Origin: Kocuria dechangensis | GTDB lineage: Bacteria; Actinomycetota; Actinomycetes; Actinomycetales; Micrococcaceae | Direction: 5' to 3' | DNA: 64,000 bases | NCBI RefSeq assembly: GCF_014636775.1 | Contig: NZ_BMEQ01000010.1 | Span: 1-64,000, forward strand | Shown: positions 35,072 through 43,144 of the stretch, piece by piece | How positions within the stretch are numbered: position 1 is the first letter of the stretch | Layout of the letters: every line of letters begins with the position of its first letter | The notes under the pieces: model-generated | The model's input: only the letters and a program-made list of their open reading frames with translations | What the model was told of the DNA's origin: nothing | The model's database searches: none | Position numbers and translations under genes: made by a program

Positions 35072-36567
35072 CAGACATCCCTCGCGCCGCGCGCGCCGGC
35101 GGTCTGCGCGAGGGGGTGCTCGTCGAGATAGACCAGGTACTCGTTCATCTTGGCCTCAGCGGCCACCTCGTACCGGGCCATGTACGTTGCGGCGGCCTCG
35201 TGGAGGTGCGCCGTCACGGTGGGATCGGCCAGGGCCTGCTCCAGCCCCTGGAGGTAGCACAGGAAGCCGTCACGGACCATCTGCGGCAGGGACTGCAGGT
35301 GCGCGCGCGTGCGCTGGTCGATCGCCCTCTCGCTGAGCTTCACGTTCTCCCGGTCGGCCGCGGCGCGGGTCTCCTCGGTCCTGAGGGCGATGACCTTCTC
35401 CTGAAGCTGCTTCCGCTGGATCCGCAGGCCCTTGAGGTGGCCGAGCAGCTGGTTCCGCCGGTGCTCGAGCTCGACGTCGTCGTCGGCGGTGCTGTCCTGG
35501 GGCCCGGGGGCGGGCGCCTCGGTCTCCACCGGCCGGGACGTCGACTCGTCCACGCCCGCGGCGGCGTGTTTCCTGGTTCGCCTGGCCACGAGGTCGGTCT
35601 CCAGGAGGGCGATGGCCGCGGTCAGCGCCAGGGGCAGCGCCGTCCACAGCGAGAAGAGCAGGACGTCGCCGAACCAGGGGATGAAGACGGCCTCCAAGGA
35701 CGAATCGGCGGCGTCCTCCACCAGCTCCAGCACATCGGGCCGGGAGGTGAGGTACCTCAGCCAGCCCAGCGCCAGGATCGTCACCACGTAGAGGGTCACG
35801 GCGATCGCGCTGAGGACCTTCCGGGCGCCCGAGGCGGCGGAGCTCATGAGCGGCGGGATGGCCAGCCACGCGACCGCCACCGCGAGCGCGGAGACGGACA
35901 GGGCCAGCAGCTGTCCCGTCCGCGGGTCGTCGCCCAGCCGCTGGGTGATCCCGAAGATGAGCCCCACCTCGCCGGCCACGAGCGGGATCCACAGCAGCAC
36001 GTGGGCCCACGGCCGGCGCCAGAACCAGGAGCCCAGCCGGCGCAGCGCGTGGAGGACCGGCCGGACCGCGTGGAGCGCCGGCCGGGAGGCCTTCCGCGAC
36101 TTCTTCGCCGCCTTCTTGTCCACCGGCTCGGGGGAGGAGAGCATCTCGGTGAGCGGTTCGTAGAGGGGGTCGCGGGGGTCCTCGAGGAGGGCCCGGGTCT
36201 CGTCGATCCGCGACTCGACCTCGGCCAGATCCTCCTCCGCCTGACGGCACCGGCCCTGGACCTGGGCGAGGTCCGTCTCGGCCTGGGCGGCGATGTCCCG
36301 GGCCGCGTGCAGGTCGTCGTGCCGCTGGTCGATCGCCTTGCTCAGCGCGAAGCCCAGCCAGCTGGAGCACCGGTGCTCGAAGGTCGTGGGCGCCTGCGAG
36401 GTGAAGGAGTACTTGTCGTAGATCCCGCGCGCCGCGTCCGCGAGGCCGTCCTGGAAGCAGGCGTCGGTGAACTGCGCGTGATCGGGCCGGCCGGGGATGT
36501 CGGGGCCCGGGACGGCGGGGGAGGCCGGGAAGGAGGTGCGGAACTGTTCAGGGGGAGCTGTGCTCAT
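35071..36567 (-). CDS. Multi-pass membrane protein with coiled coils on both sides
   Basis: A 498-residue protein. Residues 75-120 form a coiled coil (LAQVQGRCRQAEEDLAEVES), residues about 175-310 hold about four hydrophobic helices (HVLLWIPLVAGEVGLIFGIT, LLALSVSALAVAVAWLAIP, VLSAIAVTLYVVTILALGWL, LLFSLWTALPLALTAAIALL), and residues 360-430 form a second coiled coil (LEHRRNQLLGHLKGLRIQRK). No family is recognised. It overlaps the zinc-ribbon gene by 1 base and follows the OmpA-type lipoprotein gene by 151 bp. Confidence 0.65.
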   Translation of the reverse strand: MSTAPPEQFRTSFPASPAVPGPDIPGRPDHAQFTDACFQDGLADAARGIYDKYSFTSQAPTTFEHRCSSWLGFALSKAIDQRHDDLHAARDIAAQAETDLAQVQGRCRQAEEDLAEVESRIDETRALLEDPRDPLYEPLTEMLSSPEPVDKKAAKKSRKASRPALHAVRPVLHALRRLGSWFWRRPWAHVLLWIPLVAGEVGLIFGITQRLGDDPRTGQLLALSVSALAVAVAWLAIPPLMSSAASGARKVLSAIAVTLYVVTILALGWLRYLTSRPDVLELVEDAADSSLEAVFIPWFGDVLLFSLWTALPLALTAAIALLETDLVARRTRKHAAAGVDESTSRPVETEAPAPGPQDSTADDDVELEHRRNQLLGHLKGLRIQRKQLQEKVIALRTEETRAAADRENVKLSERAIDQRTRAHLQSLPQMVRDGFLCYLQGLEQALADPTVTAHLHEAAATYMARYEVAAEAKMNEYLVYLDEHPLAQTAGARGARDV

Positions 36568-36718
36568 CGTGGGATCCTTTCCCGATTCCGGGCCGCCGAG
36601 TCATGGGGTTGCTGTCGTGGTCGCGCGACGTCGTCGGGACCTGGTGAGCGGGAGCTGCCCACGAACCGGCGGCAGCGGGGCCCGTCGCCGGCGGGCGGCG
36701 CCGGGGCCGGGACCTGTC

Positions 36719-37918
36719 TCAGTCCTGGACGGCCACAGGGGCGGGCTTGGTGGAGGTGATCAGCACCCGGCGGTTCTTGGCCTGGGCCGCTTCGAGTCCT
36801 TCGCCGCCCTCGGTCTCCGGCGTGCGGCCGGGGCAGGCGGGCCCCAGCCCCTGGACGTGCACGGTCGTGCTCAGCCCGGCGCCCTCCAGGGACCGGGCGA
36901 TCGTGCGAGCTCGTTCCTCGGACAGCTGCTGCATCCACTCCGCGGCGACGCCCTCGGGATTGGCCGTGCACCCGGTCACCCACAGGGCCTCGGCCGAGGA
37001 GGTCTCCAGGGTGGAGACGAGCTCGGTGAGCGTCCGAGCGGCGGCGTCCGGCGCGGCGTACTCCGCGGTGTCGGGCTGGAAGGAGATCTGCGACTCCGGG
37101 ATGGTCACCGCCACGGGCTTGGCCACGACGTCGCTGAACGTCACCGGGGTCACCGCCGGCAGCTCGCCGGTCGGGGCGGTGGCCTGCACCGCGTCGTCGT
37201 GGAAGACGACGGTCCCCTCTCCGGCCTCGACGATGGCCGTCCACAGCTCCTCGAGCTTGGTCTTGGCCCACACCGGCGGGGTGCCCTGCGGGTCCATCAC
37301 CTGGCCCAGGCCCCACCAGTGCACCTCCACACCGTTCAGGTGCGGGATGTTGCCCGTGGTCCGCAGCTGCCCCACGATCTCGGCGACGTCGGTCTCCGGG
37401 CCGAGCAGGCCGTTCTGCATGGCCAGCGGGCCTGCGGTGGAGACCCCGCTGTCGAAGACGTAGAGGGCCTTGTTCTCCGCGTCCGCGGTGGGCCGTCCGC
37501 CGATGTCGAGCGCCCTCAGGACGTCGGACTCGCCGGCGGTGGACTGGAGGGCCGCCAGGTTCTCGCTGAGCTCCTCCAGCCGCTTCTCCGGGGACTCCTT
37601 CTGCTGGGTGGGGTTGTCGGTGTCCAGCTCGTACGTCTCGGTCTGCGCGGTCCGGGGGTCCCCGTCGGCGGGGACGACGGACACGGTCATGTCGCGGTCG
37701 AAGCGGCCCTTCAGCTCCTCCCGCAGCGAGGAGATGACGATCTCGGGCTCACGCCCGGACTCGTCCACGATCGACGGCATCCCCTGCCGGTCCCCGGCGA
37801 TCACGACCATCTGGCCGGGCGGAGGCGCCGTCTCGGCCCCGCTGCTGCTGCTGCACCCCGTGACCAGTGCTGCTGTCATCAGCACTGCCGAGGCGGCTGT
37901 GAGCCGCCTGTTCCCCAT
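36719..37918 (-). CDS. OmpA-C-type lipoprotein
   Basis: A 399-residue predicted lipoprotein. ATG at 37916-37918 gives a signal peptide ending in a lipobox (ALVTGCSS) and has GAGGGG 7 nt upstream; a longer upstream frame is disregarded. The central region (MVVIAGDRQGMPSIVDESGR and LYVFDSGVSTAGPL) looks like an alpha/beta, VWA-like fold. The C-terminal ~110 residues match OmpA/MotB peptidoglycan-binding domains (SFQPDTAEYA, LTELVSTLE, LSEERARTIARSLEGAG, NRRVLI). It may fasten the downstream membrane complex to the cell wall. First gene of a leftward cluster. Confidence 0.7.
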   Translation of the reverse strand: MGNRRLTAASAVLMTAALVTGCSSSSGAETAPPPGQMVVIAGDRQGMPSIVDESGREPEIVISSLREELKGRFDRDMTVSVVPADGDPRTAQTETYELDTDNPTQQKESPEKRLEELSENLAALQSTAGESDVLRALDIGGRPTADAENKALYVFDSGVSTAGPLAMQNGLLGPETDVAEIVGQLRTTGNIPHLNGVEVHWWGLGQVMDPQGTPPVWAKTKLEELWTAIVEAGEGTVVFHDDAVQATAPTGELPAVTPVTFSDVVAKPVAVTIPESQISFQPDTAEYAAPDAAARTLTELVSTLETSSAEALWVTGCTANPEGVAAEWMQQLSEERARTIARSLEGAGLSTTVHVQGLGPACPGRTPETEGGEGLEAAQAKNRRVLITSTKPAPVAVQD

Positions 37919-38132
37919 GTTGCTACCCCTCGTTCTCGCTTTACTGAATCGTAAATTGCACTTGCAACTAGATGCCATTCAATGAGGAGTTTGCATCTCG
38001 GGGACCGTCACAAACCGATATCCGCGTCCGGCGTCAAGGGGTCAGCCGGTCAGCGGACGCTCGGGCGGCCCGGCTCCAGGACGCGGCGAGCCCGCCGCAC
38101 CGCCCGCGTAGAGCACATCCACAGTGGTGGGC

Positions 38133-38185
38133 TCCTCATCGACACTGCTCATCTACAAAGTGCAGATGAGCAGTGTCGATGAGGA
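38133..38185. repeat. 22-bp perfect inverted repeat with 9-nt loop
   Basis: Arms 38133-38154 and 38164-38185 are perfectly complementary (core CATCGACACTGCTCATCT). It lies 58 bp beyond the stop of the FUSC gene and upstream of the OmpA-type operon, all on the same strand, so termination is the simplest role. It has no U-tract, and is longer than needed for a terminator. Confidence 0.6.
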
Positions 38186-38242
38186 CATGGACGACCGCGG
38201 TCCACCAGAGTCGGCTGACGCACAGGGTGCCCTCTTCTGATC

Positions 38243-39274
38243 TCAGCGGCCGGACGCGCCGACCGGCCCCGAGTTTCGGGCCCGCCGCACCGCCCGCTCG
38301 GTCGCCAGGACGAGCGCCACGGCCACCCCGGCCCCGATGGTGGTCTCCACGGCGCGGTCGAGGACCAGTCGGTGGGCGGGGACGGAGACGACGAAGCCGG
38401 TCATCATCAGGGCCACCGGGGTCATGAAGACCAGCGACAGGCTGTGGTGGCGCACGGCGTAGACCTCCCCGGCGAACTGCAGCAGGGCCAGCAGCAGCGC
38501 CAGCTGCAGCGGGGTCCAGTCCACGGTCAGGAGCGCCGCGGACAGCCCCACGCCGGCGTAGGTGCCCACGACGTTGTGCACGGCCCGGTTCAGCCGCCCC
38601 GCCAGACCTGCGGCGGCGAGCGGTGCGGTGGCGGCGAGCATCGCCCAGTTGTGGTGGCCCAGCCCCAGGGCGGTGGCCACGGCGCCGGCCAGGCTCACGG
38701 CGAGCGCGTAGCGGCCGGCGCGCAGAAGCATCGCGGACCACGGCAGCGGCCCGTACGGCGGCGGCGGATCCCAGCGCGGACCCGTCACCGTGCCGGCCAG
38801 ACCCAGCGCCACCGCGGTGAGCACGCTGCCGACGACGGCCAGCGCCGCCTCCGACAGCGGACCGGCGAACGGGACGCCGGCGGTGGTGGTGAAGGCGAAG
38901 AGGAAGAAGAACGGGCCGGCCGGGCGCAGACCGAGCCGGTCCGAGAGGACGGAGAACGTTCCCGCCAGCACGGTCCCGGCCAGCACGACGGCCCAGGGCC
39001 CCGTCCCGGCGAGGGATGCCGTCGCGCCGGCGACGATGCTGACGCCCATCAGCACTCCCGCGGAGCCCAGGTGCCGGAACCGCAGCCGGTGCGACTCCGC
39101 CCGGCCGAACACCCCGGTCAGTGCCCCAAAGATCACGTAGACGGTCAGGTCCAGCCGGCCGAGGAGCAGCATCACCAGCAGGGGAAGGGCGATGCCCGCC
39201 CCCACCCGCAGGGCTGGCACCCGGTGGCCGCGTCCCGAGGGCAGCTCGAAGAAGCCTCGGACGTGCTGGTTCAC
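38243..39274 (-). CDS. FUSC-family membrane protein
   Basis: A 343-residue integral membrane protein with about ten hydrophobic helices. The pattern LDLTVYVIFGALTGVFGR followed by a second set with HHNWAMLAATAPL resembles the duplicated fusaric-acid-resistance-like (FUSC) bundle. GTG at 39274 is preferred because the N-terminal extension upstream is Pro/Arg-rich; AGGGAG lies about 10 nt upstream. Likely an exporter or aromatic-compound transporter; substrate unknown. It is divergent from the HD-domain gene. Confidence 0.7.
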   Translation of the reverse strand: MNQHVRGFFELPSGRGHRVPALRVGAGIALPLLVMLLLGRLDLTVYVIFGALTGVFGRAESHRLRFRHLGSAGVLMGVSIVAGATASLAGTGPWAVVLAGTVLAGTFSVLSDRLGLRPAGPFFFLFAFTTTAGVPFAGPLSEAALAVVGSVLTAVALGLAGTVTGPRWDPPPPYGPLPWSAMLLRAGRYALAVSLAGAVATALGLGHHNWAMLAATAPLAAAGLAGRLNRAVHNVVGTYAGVGLSAALLTVDWTPLQLALLLALLQFAGEVYAVRHHSLSLVFMTPVALMMTGFVVSVPAHRLVLDRAVETTIGAGVAVALVLATERAVRRARNSGPVGASGR

Positions 39275-39532
39275 GGTGGGGCGCTCTCCCTGGTCGGTGC
39301 TCCGGTCGTCCCGCGGAGGGGACGTTCCACTGTATCCAGCCACCGCTCCGCTCCGGAGGGGCTTCCTCACCGATCCCGATGGGACGGACCGGAGGCAGCA
39401 CCCCACCGAGATGTCCGGATCTGTGGGGAGATGGTCCGTCGGGACAGTGTCGGTAGGGCGAGCGAGGCGGGAGGGTGGAGGTGGACCGGCGACGAGCCGG
39501 TCCACACCATGCACCGATCACGAGGAGACACT

Positions 39533-40171
39533 GTGCCTGAGACGATCGCCGGGATCACCGTCCCGGACTCCGCCCTGGTCCGCGACACCACCGCGCTGGT
39601 GCGGGAGGCCGCCGACGAGAGCCTGTTCAACCACTCCCGCCGGGTCTTCCTCTGGGGGATGCTCAAGTCCGCCGCACGGGGGCTCGAGGTGGATCCCGAG
39701 CTCGCCTACGTCGGGGCCATGTTCCACGACCTCGGCCTGACCTCGGCCCACCGCACGAAGGACCAGCGGTTCGAGATCGACGGCGCCGAGGCGGCGCAGG
39801 GCTTCCTGCGCGACCACGGCCGGTCGCCGGAGGAGGCGCGCAACGTCTGGCTGGCGATCGCCCTGCACACCACCCCGGAGATCCCCCACCACCTGGCGCC
39901 CGAGGTCGCCGTCGTCACCCTCGGGGTGGAGACCGACGTGCTGGGGCTGGACCTGGACCAGATCAGCGAGGAGGACCGCGCCGCGGTCGTCGCCGCGCAC
40001 CCGCGCACGGACTTCAAGAACCAGATCCTCCGGGCGTTCTACCACGGCATGGCCGACCGCCCCGAGACCACCTTCGGCACCATGAACGACGACGTGCTCG
40101 CCCACTTCGACCCCGACTTCCACCGGGAGAACTTCGTGCGGATCATCCAGGACAACGCCTGGCCCGAGTGA
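39533..40171 (+). CDS. HD-domain protein (cyanamide hydratase-like)
   Basis: A 212-residue metal-dependent HD-fold protein. The motif MFHDLGLT supplies the HD pair, with NHSRRVFLWG upstream and ALHTTPEIPHH downstream as further metal ligands, a pattern of the cyanamide-hydratase-like HD family. GTG at 39533 has GAGGAG 5 nt upstream. The next gene, 32 bp downstream, is a GlxA-type regulator, and this pair is often found together. Substrate is unknown. Confidence 0.78.
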   Translation: MPETIAGITVPDSALVRDTTALVREAADESLFNHSRRVFLWGMLKSAARGLEVDPELAYVGAMFHDLGLTSAHRTKDQRFEIDGAEAAQGFLRDHGRSPEEARNVWLAIALHTTPEIPHHLAPEVAVVTLGVETDVLGLDLDQISEEDRAAVVAAHPRTDFKNQILRAFYHGMADRPETTFGTMNDDVLAHFDPDFHRENFVRIIQDNAWPE

Positions 40172-40203
40172 ACCGGGGGCGGTGCGGACGATAGCGTGAG
40201 GCC

Positions 40204-41190
40204 GTGATGACCAGCTCCCGGCGTGTGGTTTTCCTCGTGTTCGACGGCGTGAAGATGCTCGACGTCGCCGGCCCGGCCGAGGTGTTCGCCGAGGCCAACG
40301 GCCTCGGTGCTGACTACGCGCTGGCCTACGCCTCAGCGTCGGGGAACCCGGTGGCGAGCTCCATCGGGACACCCCTGCCCGTGGACTCGGCGGCCTCGGA
40401 ACTGGCGGACGTGGACACGCTGGTCGTCGCCGGGGGCGACGGCCTCGTGGCCGCCCCGATCCCCCAGGACCTCGTCGAGGCGGTCCGGGGCCTCCGGGAC
40501 CGACCGCGCCGGCTGGTCTCCATCTGCACCGGGTCCTTCGTCCTGGCCGCGGCCGGAGTGCTGTCCGGGCGGCGGGCGACCACCCACTGGCGCCACGCCG
40601 CGCTCCTGGCCCGCGCCCACCCCGACATCACGGTGGAGCCCGACGCCCTCTTCGTCGAGGACCGCGGAGTGTTCACCTCGGCGGGTGTCTCGGCCGGCAT
40701 CGACCTGGCCCTGGCCCTGGTGGAGCACGACCACGGGCCGGACCTGGCCCGCGAGGTGGCCCGCAACCTGGTGATGTTCATGCAGCGCCCCGGCGGCCAG
40801 TCCCAGTTCTCCGCGCCCCTGGAGCTGCGTCCGCCGCGGACCCCCGCGCTGCGCGCCGCCGCCGACCTCGTCGCGGCGAATCCGGCGCTCGACCACGGCA
40901 CCGACGCGCTGGCCGCCGCCGTCGGCGTCAGCCCCCGGCACCTCGCCCGCCTCTTCGCGGCCGAACTGGACGTCTCCCCGGCCCGGTTCGTCGAGCGCAC
41001 CCGCCTGGACCACGCCAAGGGGCTGCTCGACGCCGGTCACAGCATCACCGCCACCGCCCGCGCCGCCGGCTTCGGCAGCACCGAGACCATGCGCCGGGCC
41101 TTCGTGGCCCGCTTCGGCCTCGCGCCGAGCCAGTACCGGGCGCGGTTCGCGACGACGACCCCGACCACCAGCACTGACCAGCAGCCCTGA
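40204..41190 (+). CDS. GlxA-family AraC-type transcription regulator
   Basis: A 328-residue regulator. Residues 7-190 form a DJ-1/PfpI-like domain (VVFLVFDGVKMLDVAGPAEV, LVSICTGSFVLA with Cys108), probably a ligand sensor. The C-terminal ~100 residues hold two AraC helix-turn-helix units (AAAVGVSPRHLARLFAAEL, ITATARAAGFGSTETMRRAF, FGLAPSQYR). It begins GTG-ATG; either codon may start. It probably controls the HD-domain gene or itself. Confidence 0.88.
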   Translation: MMTSSRRVVFLVFDGVKMLDVAGPAEVFAEANGLGADYALAYASASGNPVASSIGTPLPVDSAASELADVDTLVVAGGDGLVAAPIPQDLVEAVRGLRDRPRRLVSICTGSFVLAAAGVLSGRRATTHWRHAALLARAHPDITVEPDALFVEDRGVFTSAGVSAGIDLALALVEHDHGPDLAREVARNLVMFMQRPGGQSQFSAPLELRPPRTPALRAAADLVAANPALDHGTDALAAAVGVSPRHLARLFAAELDVSPARFVERTRLDHAKGLLDAGHSITATARAAGFGSTETMRRAFVARFGLAPSQYRARFATTTPTTSTDQQP

Positions 41191-41220
41191 CCGGTCGGAA
41201 CGGCGAGCGGCACCGGACAA

Positions 41221-41255
41221 CGGTGCCCCAAGGCATCTCTCGCCCCGGGGCACCG
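41221..41255. terminator. Bidirectional terminator hairpin
   Basis: Perfect 9-bp arms CGGTGCCCC/GGGGCACCG with a 17-nt loop between the convergent GlxA-type regulator and pxpC. Confidence 0.55.
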
Positions 41256-41274
41256 CTACATCACCGGAAAAGCG

Positions 41275-42240
41275 TCAGAGCCCCCAGAGCCCCTCGATCC
41301 GCCGCGCCCGCTCCCTCCTGGCCTCCAGCGCCTCCTCCATCGACACTGCCCGGAACCGGGTGGATGTCCCCGGGGTGGCGCGGGCCAGCAGGTCCATGTC
41401 CGCGGAGATCACGGTGCCCACCATGGCGTAGCCGCCGCCGGAGACCGCGTCCCGGTGCAGCACGATCGGCTGGGTGCCGCCGGGGACCTGGATGGAGCCC
41501 ACGGCGTAGCCGGCGTCGACGATGTTGGAGGGGTCCTGGCCGGCCCCGAAGGGCTGCTCCCGCTGGATCCACTCCACGCCGGGTCCCTCGTAGCGCAGGC
41601 CCATGCGGTCGGCCACGGGGGTGAGCTTCCACTCCTCCTCGACCAGCCGGCGCCGGCCCTCGTCGGTGAGCAGGTGGTCGTAGAGGCCCCACACGATCCG
41701 CAGCTCCTGGTCCCCGCCGAGCGCCGGCCGCAGGCTCTCGGGGATCTCGGCGACCGACGGCAGCTCCCCGACAGGAGAGCCCACGGGCACGACGTCGCCG
41801 GCCTCCAGCTTCCGCCCGTCCACCCCGCCGAGCCGCCCGATCGCGTAGGTGGAGCGGGAGCCGAGCACCTCCGGCACGTCGACGCCGCCGCGCACCGCCA
41901 GGTAGAACCGCGCGCCGCCGCGCAGCACGCCGAACTTCACGGCGTCGCCCTCGGCGAGCTCGATCCGCGTCCACGCGGACTGCTCGGTCCCGTTGAGCAG
42001 CACCGGGATATCGGCGCCGGTGACCGCGATCGTCGTCGGGGCGTCCACGGTGAACGAAGGCCCCATGTAGGTGCACTCCAGGACGGCCTCGGCCGCGGTG
42101 TTGCCGACCAGCTTGTTGGCCGCCTGCGCCGACTCCTGGTCCATGGCACCGCCCTGCGGGATGCCCACGTTGTAGTACCCGATCCGCCCCTGGTCCTGGA
42201 CGGTCGTCAGCAGTCCGGGCTGCTCAATTGTCAGCGCCAT
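41275..42240 (-). CDS. pxpC: 5-oxoprolinase subunit C (KipA-like)
   Basis: A 321-residue biotin-dependent carboxyltransferase-fold protein (KipA/PxpC, urea amidolyase-related). Hallmarks are LTIEQPGLLTTVQDQGRIGY at the N-terminus and the GGYAMVGTVISADMDLLAR segment. With PxpA and PxpB it is expected to open 5-oxoproline to glutamate in an ATP-dependent way. It overlaps pxpB by 17 bases and is the last gene of the operon. Confidence 0.9.
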   Translation of the reverse strand: MALTIEQPGLLTTVQDQGRIGYYNVGIPQGGAMDQESAQAANKLVGNTAAEAVLECTYMGPSFTVDAPTTIAVTGADIPVLLNGTEQSAWTRIELAEGDAVKFGVLRGGARFYLAVRGGVDVPEVLGSRSTYAIGRLGGVDGRKLEAGDVVPVGSPVGELPSVAEIPESLRPALGGDQELRIVWGLYDHLLTDEGRRRLVEEEWKLTPVADRMGLRYEGPGVEWIQREQPFGAGQDPSNIVDAGYAVGSIQVPGGTQPIVLHRDAVSGGGYAMVGTVISADMDLLARATPGTSTRFRAVSMEEALEARRERARRIEGLWGL

Positions 42241-43144
42241 CGAGGGCCTCCAGAAGGGTTCGGTTGTAGGACTCGGGATCGTCGATCGAGGCCTCGACGT
42301 CGAAGGTCACGGGGGCCTGCCGGTACCGCCAGGTGCCGGCCTCGACCTGCTCCTGGATGGCGCGGTACTCGGCCTCGTCCACGGGCCGGAACTTCACGAG
42401 GTCCCCGGGGCGGAAGAGGATGAGGAAGTCCTCGAAGTCCGGCAGCTCCTGGCCGGGGTCGTAGATGGGCGCGGCCGCGACCCCGAACATCTGGTACCCG
42501 CCGGCCCCGCGCACCGAGTAGATGCAGGCGAAGCACCCGCCGTGTCCCACGGTCAGCGGGGGAGTGTCCGTGCGGGGGCTGAGGTACTTGGGCACCTGCA
42601 GCTGCCGCTCGCGTGGGACGAGCTGGTAGAGGAACGGCAGCCCGGCCACGAAGCCCACCATGGACACCAGCCACGGGGACCCGTGGTGGCGGCGGACGAA
42701 CTCGTCGGCGCCGTCCAGGCCGTTGACCTTCGCGGCGAAGTCGAGGTCGGACCCGCCGGGCTCCTGGTGGTAGCCCTCGCGGAACCGCTGGGAGACCTCG
42801 GCGGTGAACGGGTCCTGGTACCAGACCGGCACCTCGATGATCCGGGTCTCCACCGTGTGCTGGGTGGCGGTCCTCGCCTGCGCCTCGAGCTCCTGCGTGC
42901 GGCGCTTGAGGTCCTCGCCGGCGAGGACGTCCGGGTCGAAGCGCACCAGCAGGGACGCGTTGGCCGGGCAGACGTCGACGACGCCGTCCAGGTCCAGCTG
43001 CTCCAGCCCGTGGGCGACCGCCGTGGCCAGGTAGTTGGCCGTGAGGTTCATGGCCTCGTCGAACTCCACGAACAGGAACTCGTCACCGCCCCAGGTGTAC
43101 CGGGCGGTGGGCAGGTACATGGTCTCGGTCGACTGCTCGGTCAT
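42224..43144 (-). CDS. pxpB: 5-oxoprolinase subunit B (KipI-like)
   Basis: A 306-residue allophanate-hydrolase-subunit-1/KipI family protein. The segment VGFVAGLPFLYQLVPRERQL with the GGCFACIYSVRGAGGYQMFG patch is characteristic (cyclophilin-like fold). Its N-terminal region (about 10-95) resembles the KipI N-domain. It overlaps the biotin-carboxylase gene by 4 bases and pxpC by 17. Confidence 0.88.
   Translation of the reverse strand: MTEQSTETMYLPTARYTWGGDEFLFVEFDEAMNLTANYLATAVAHGLEQLDLDGVVDVCPANASLLVRFDPDVLAGEDLKRRTQELEAQARTATQHTVETRIIEVPVWYQDPFTAEVSQRFREGYHQEPGGSDLDFAAKVNGLDGADEFVRRHHGSPWLVSMVGFVAGLPFLYQLVPRERQLQVPKYLSPRTDTPPLTVGHGGCFACIYSVRGAGGYQMFGVAAAPIYDPGQELPDFEDFLILFRPGDLVKFRPVDEAEYRAIQEQVEAGTWRYRQAPVTFDVEASIDDPESYNRTLLEALDGADN

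Noticed and set aside
34035-37918. Zorya defence system because of an OmpA-type protein beside membrane proteins
   Set aside because: No MotA-like ZorA with five helices, no ZorC and no helicase/nuclease ZorD or ZorE; the OmpA domain here is on a lipoprotein.
37982-38182. Small ORFs on both strands over the 22-bp palindrome
   Set aside because: The similar peptides on the two strands follow from the palindrome itself; no ribosome-binding site supports either.
38372-39532. Upstream extension of the HD-domain frame across the FUSC gene
   Set aside because: The extension is Gln/Gly/Arg-rich shadow sequence; GTG 39533 has a well-placed GAGGAG site.
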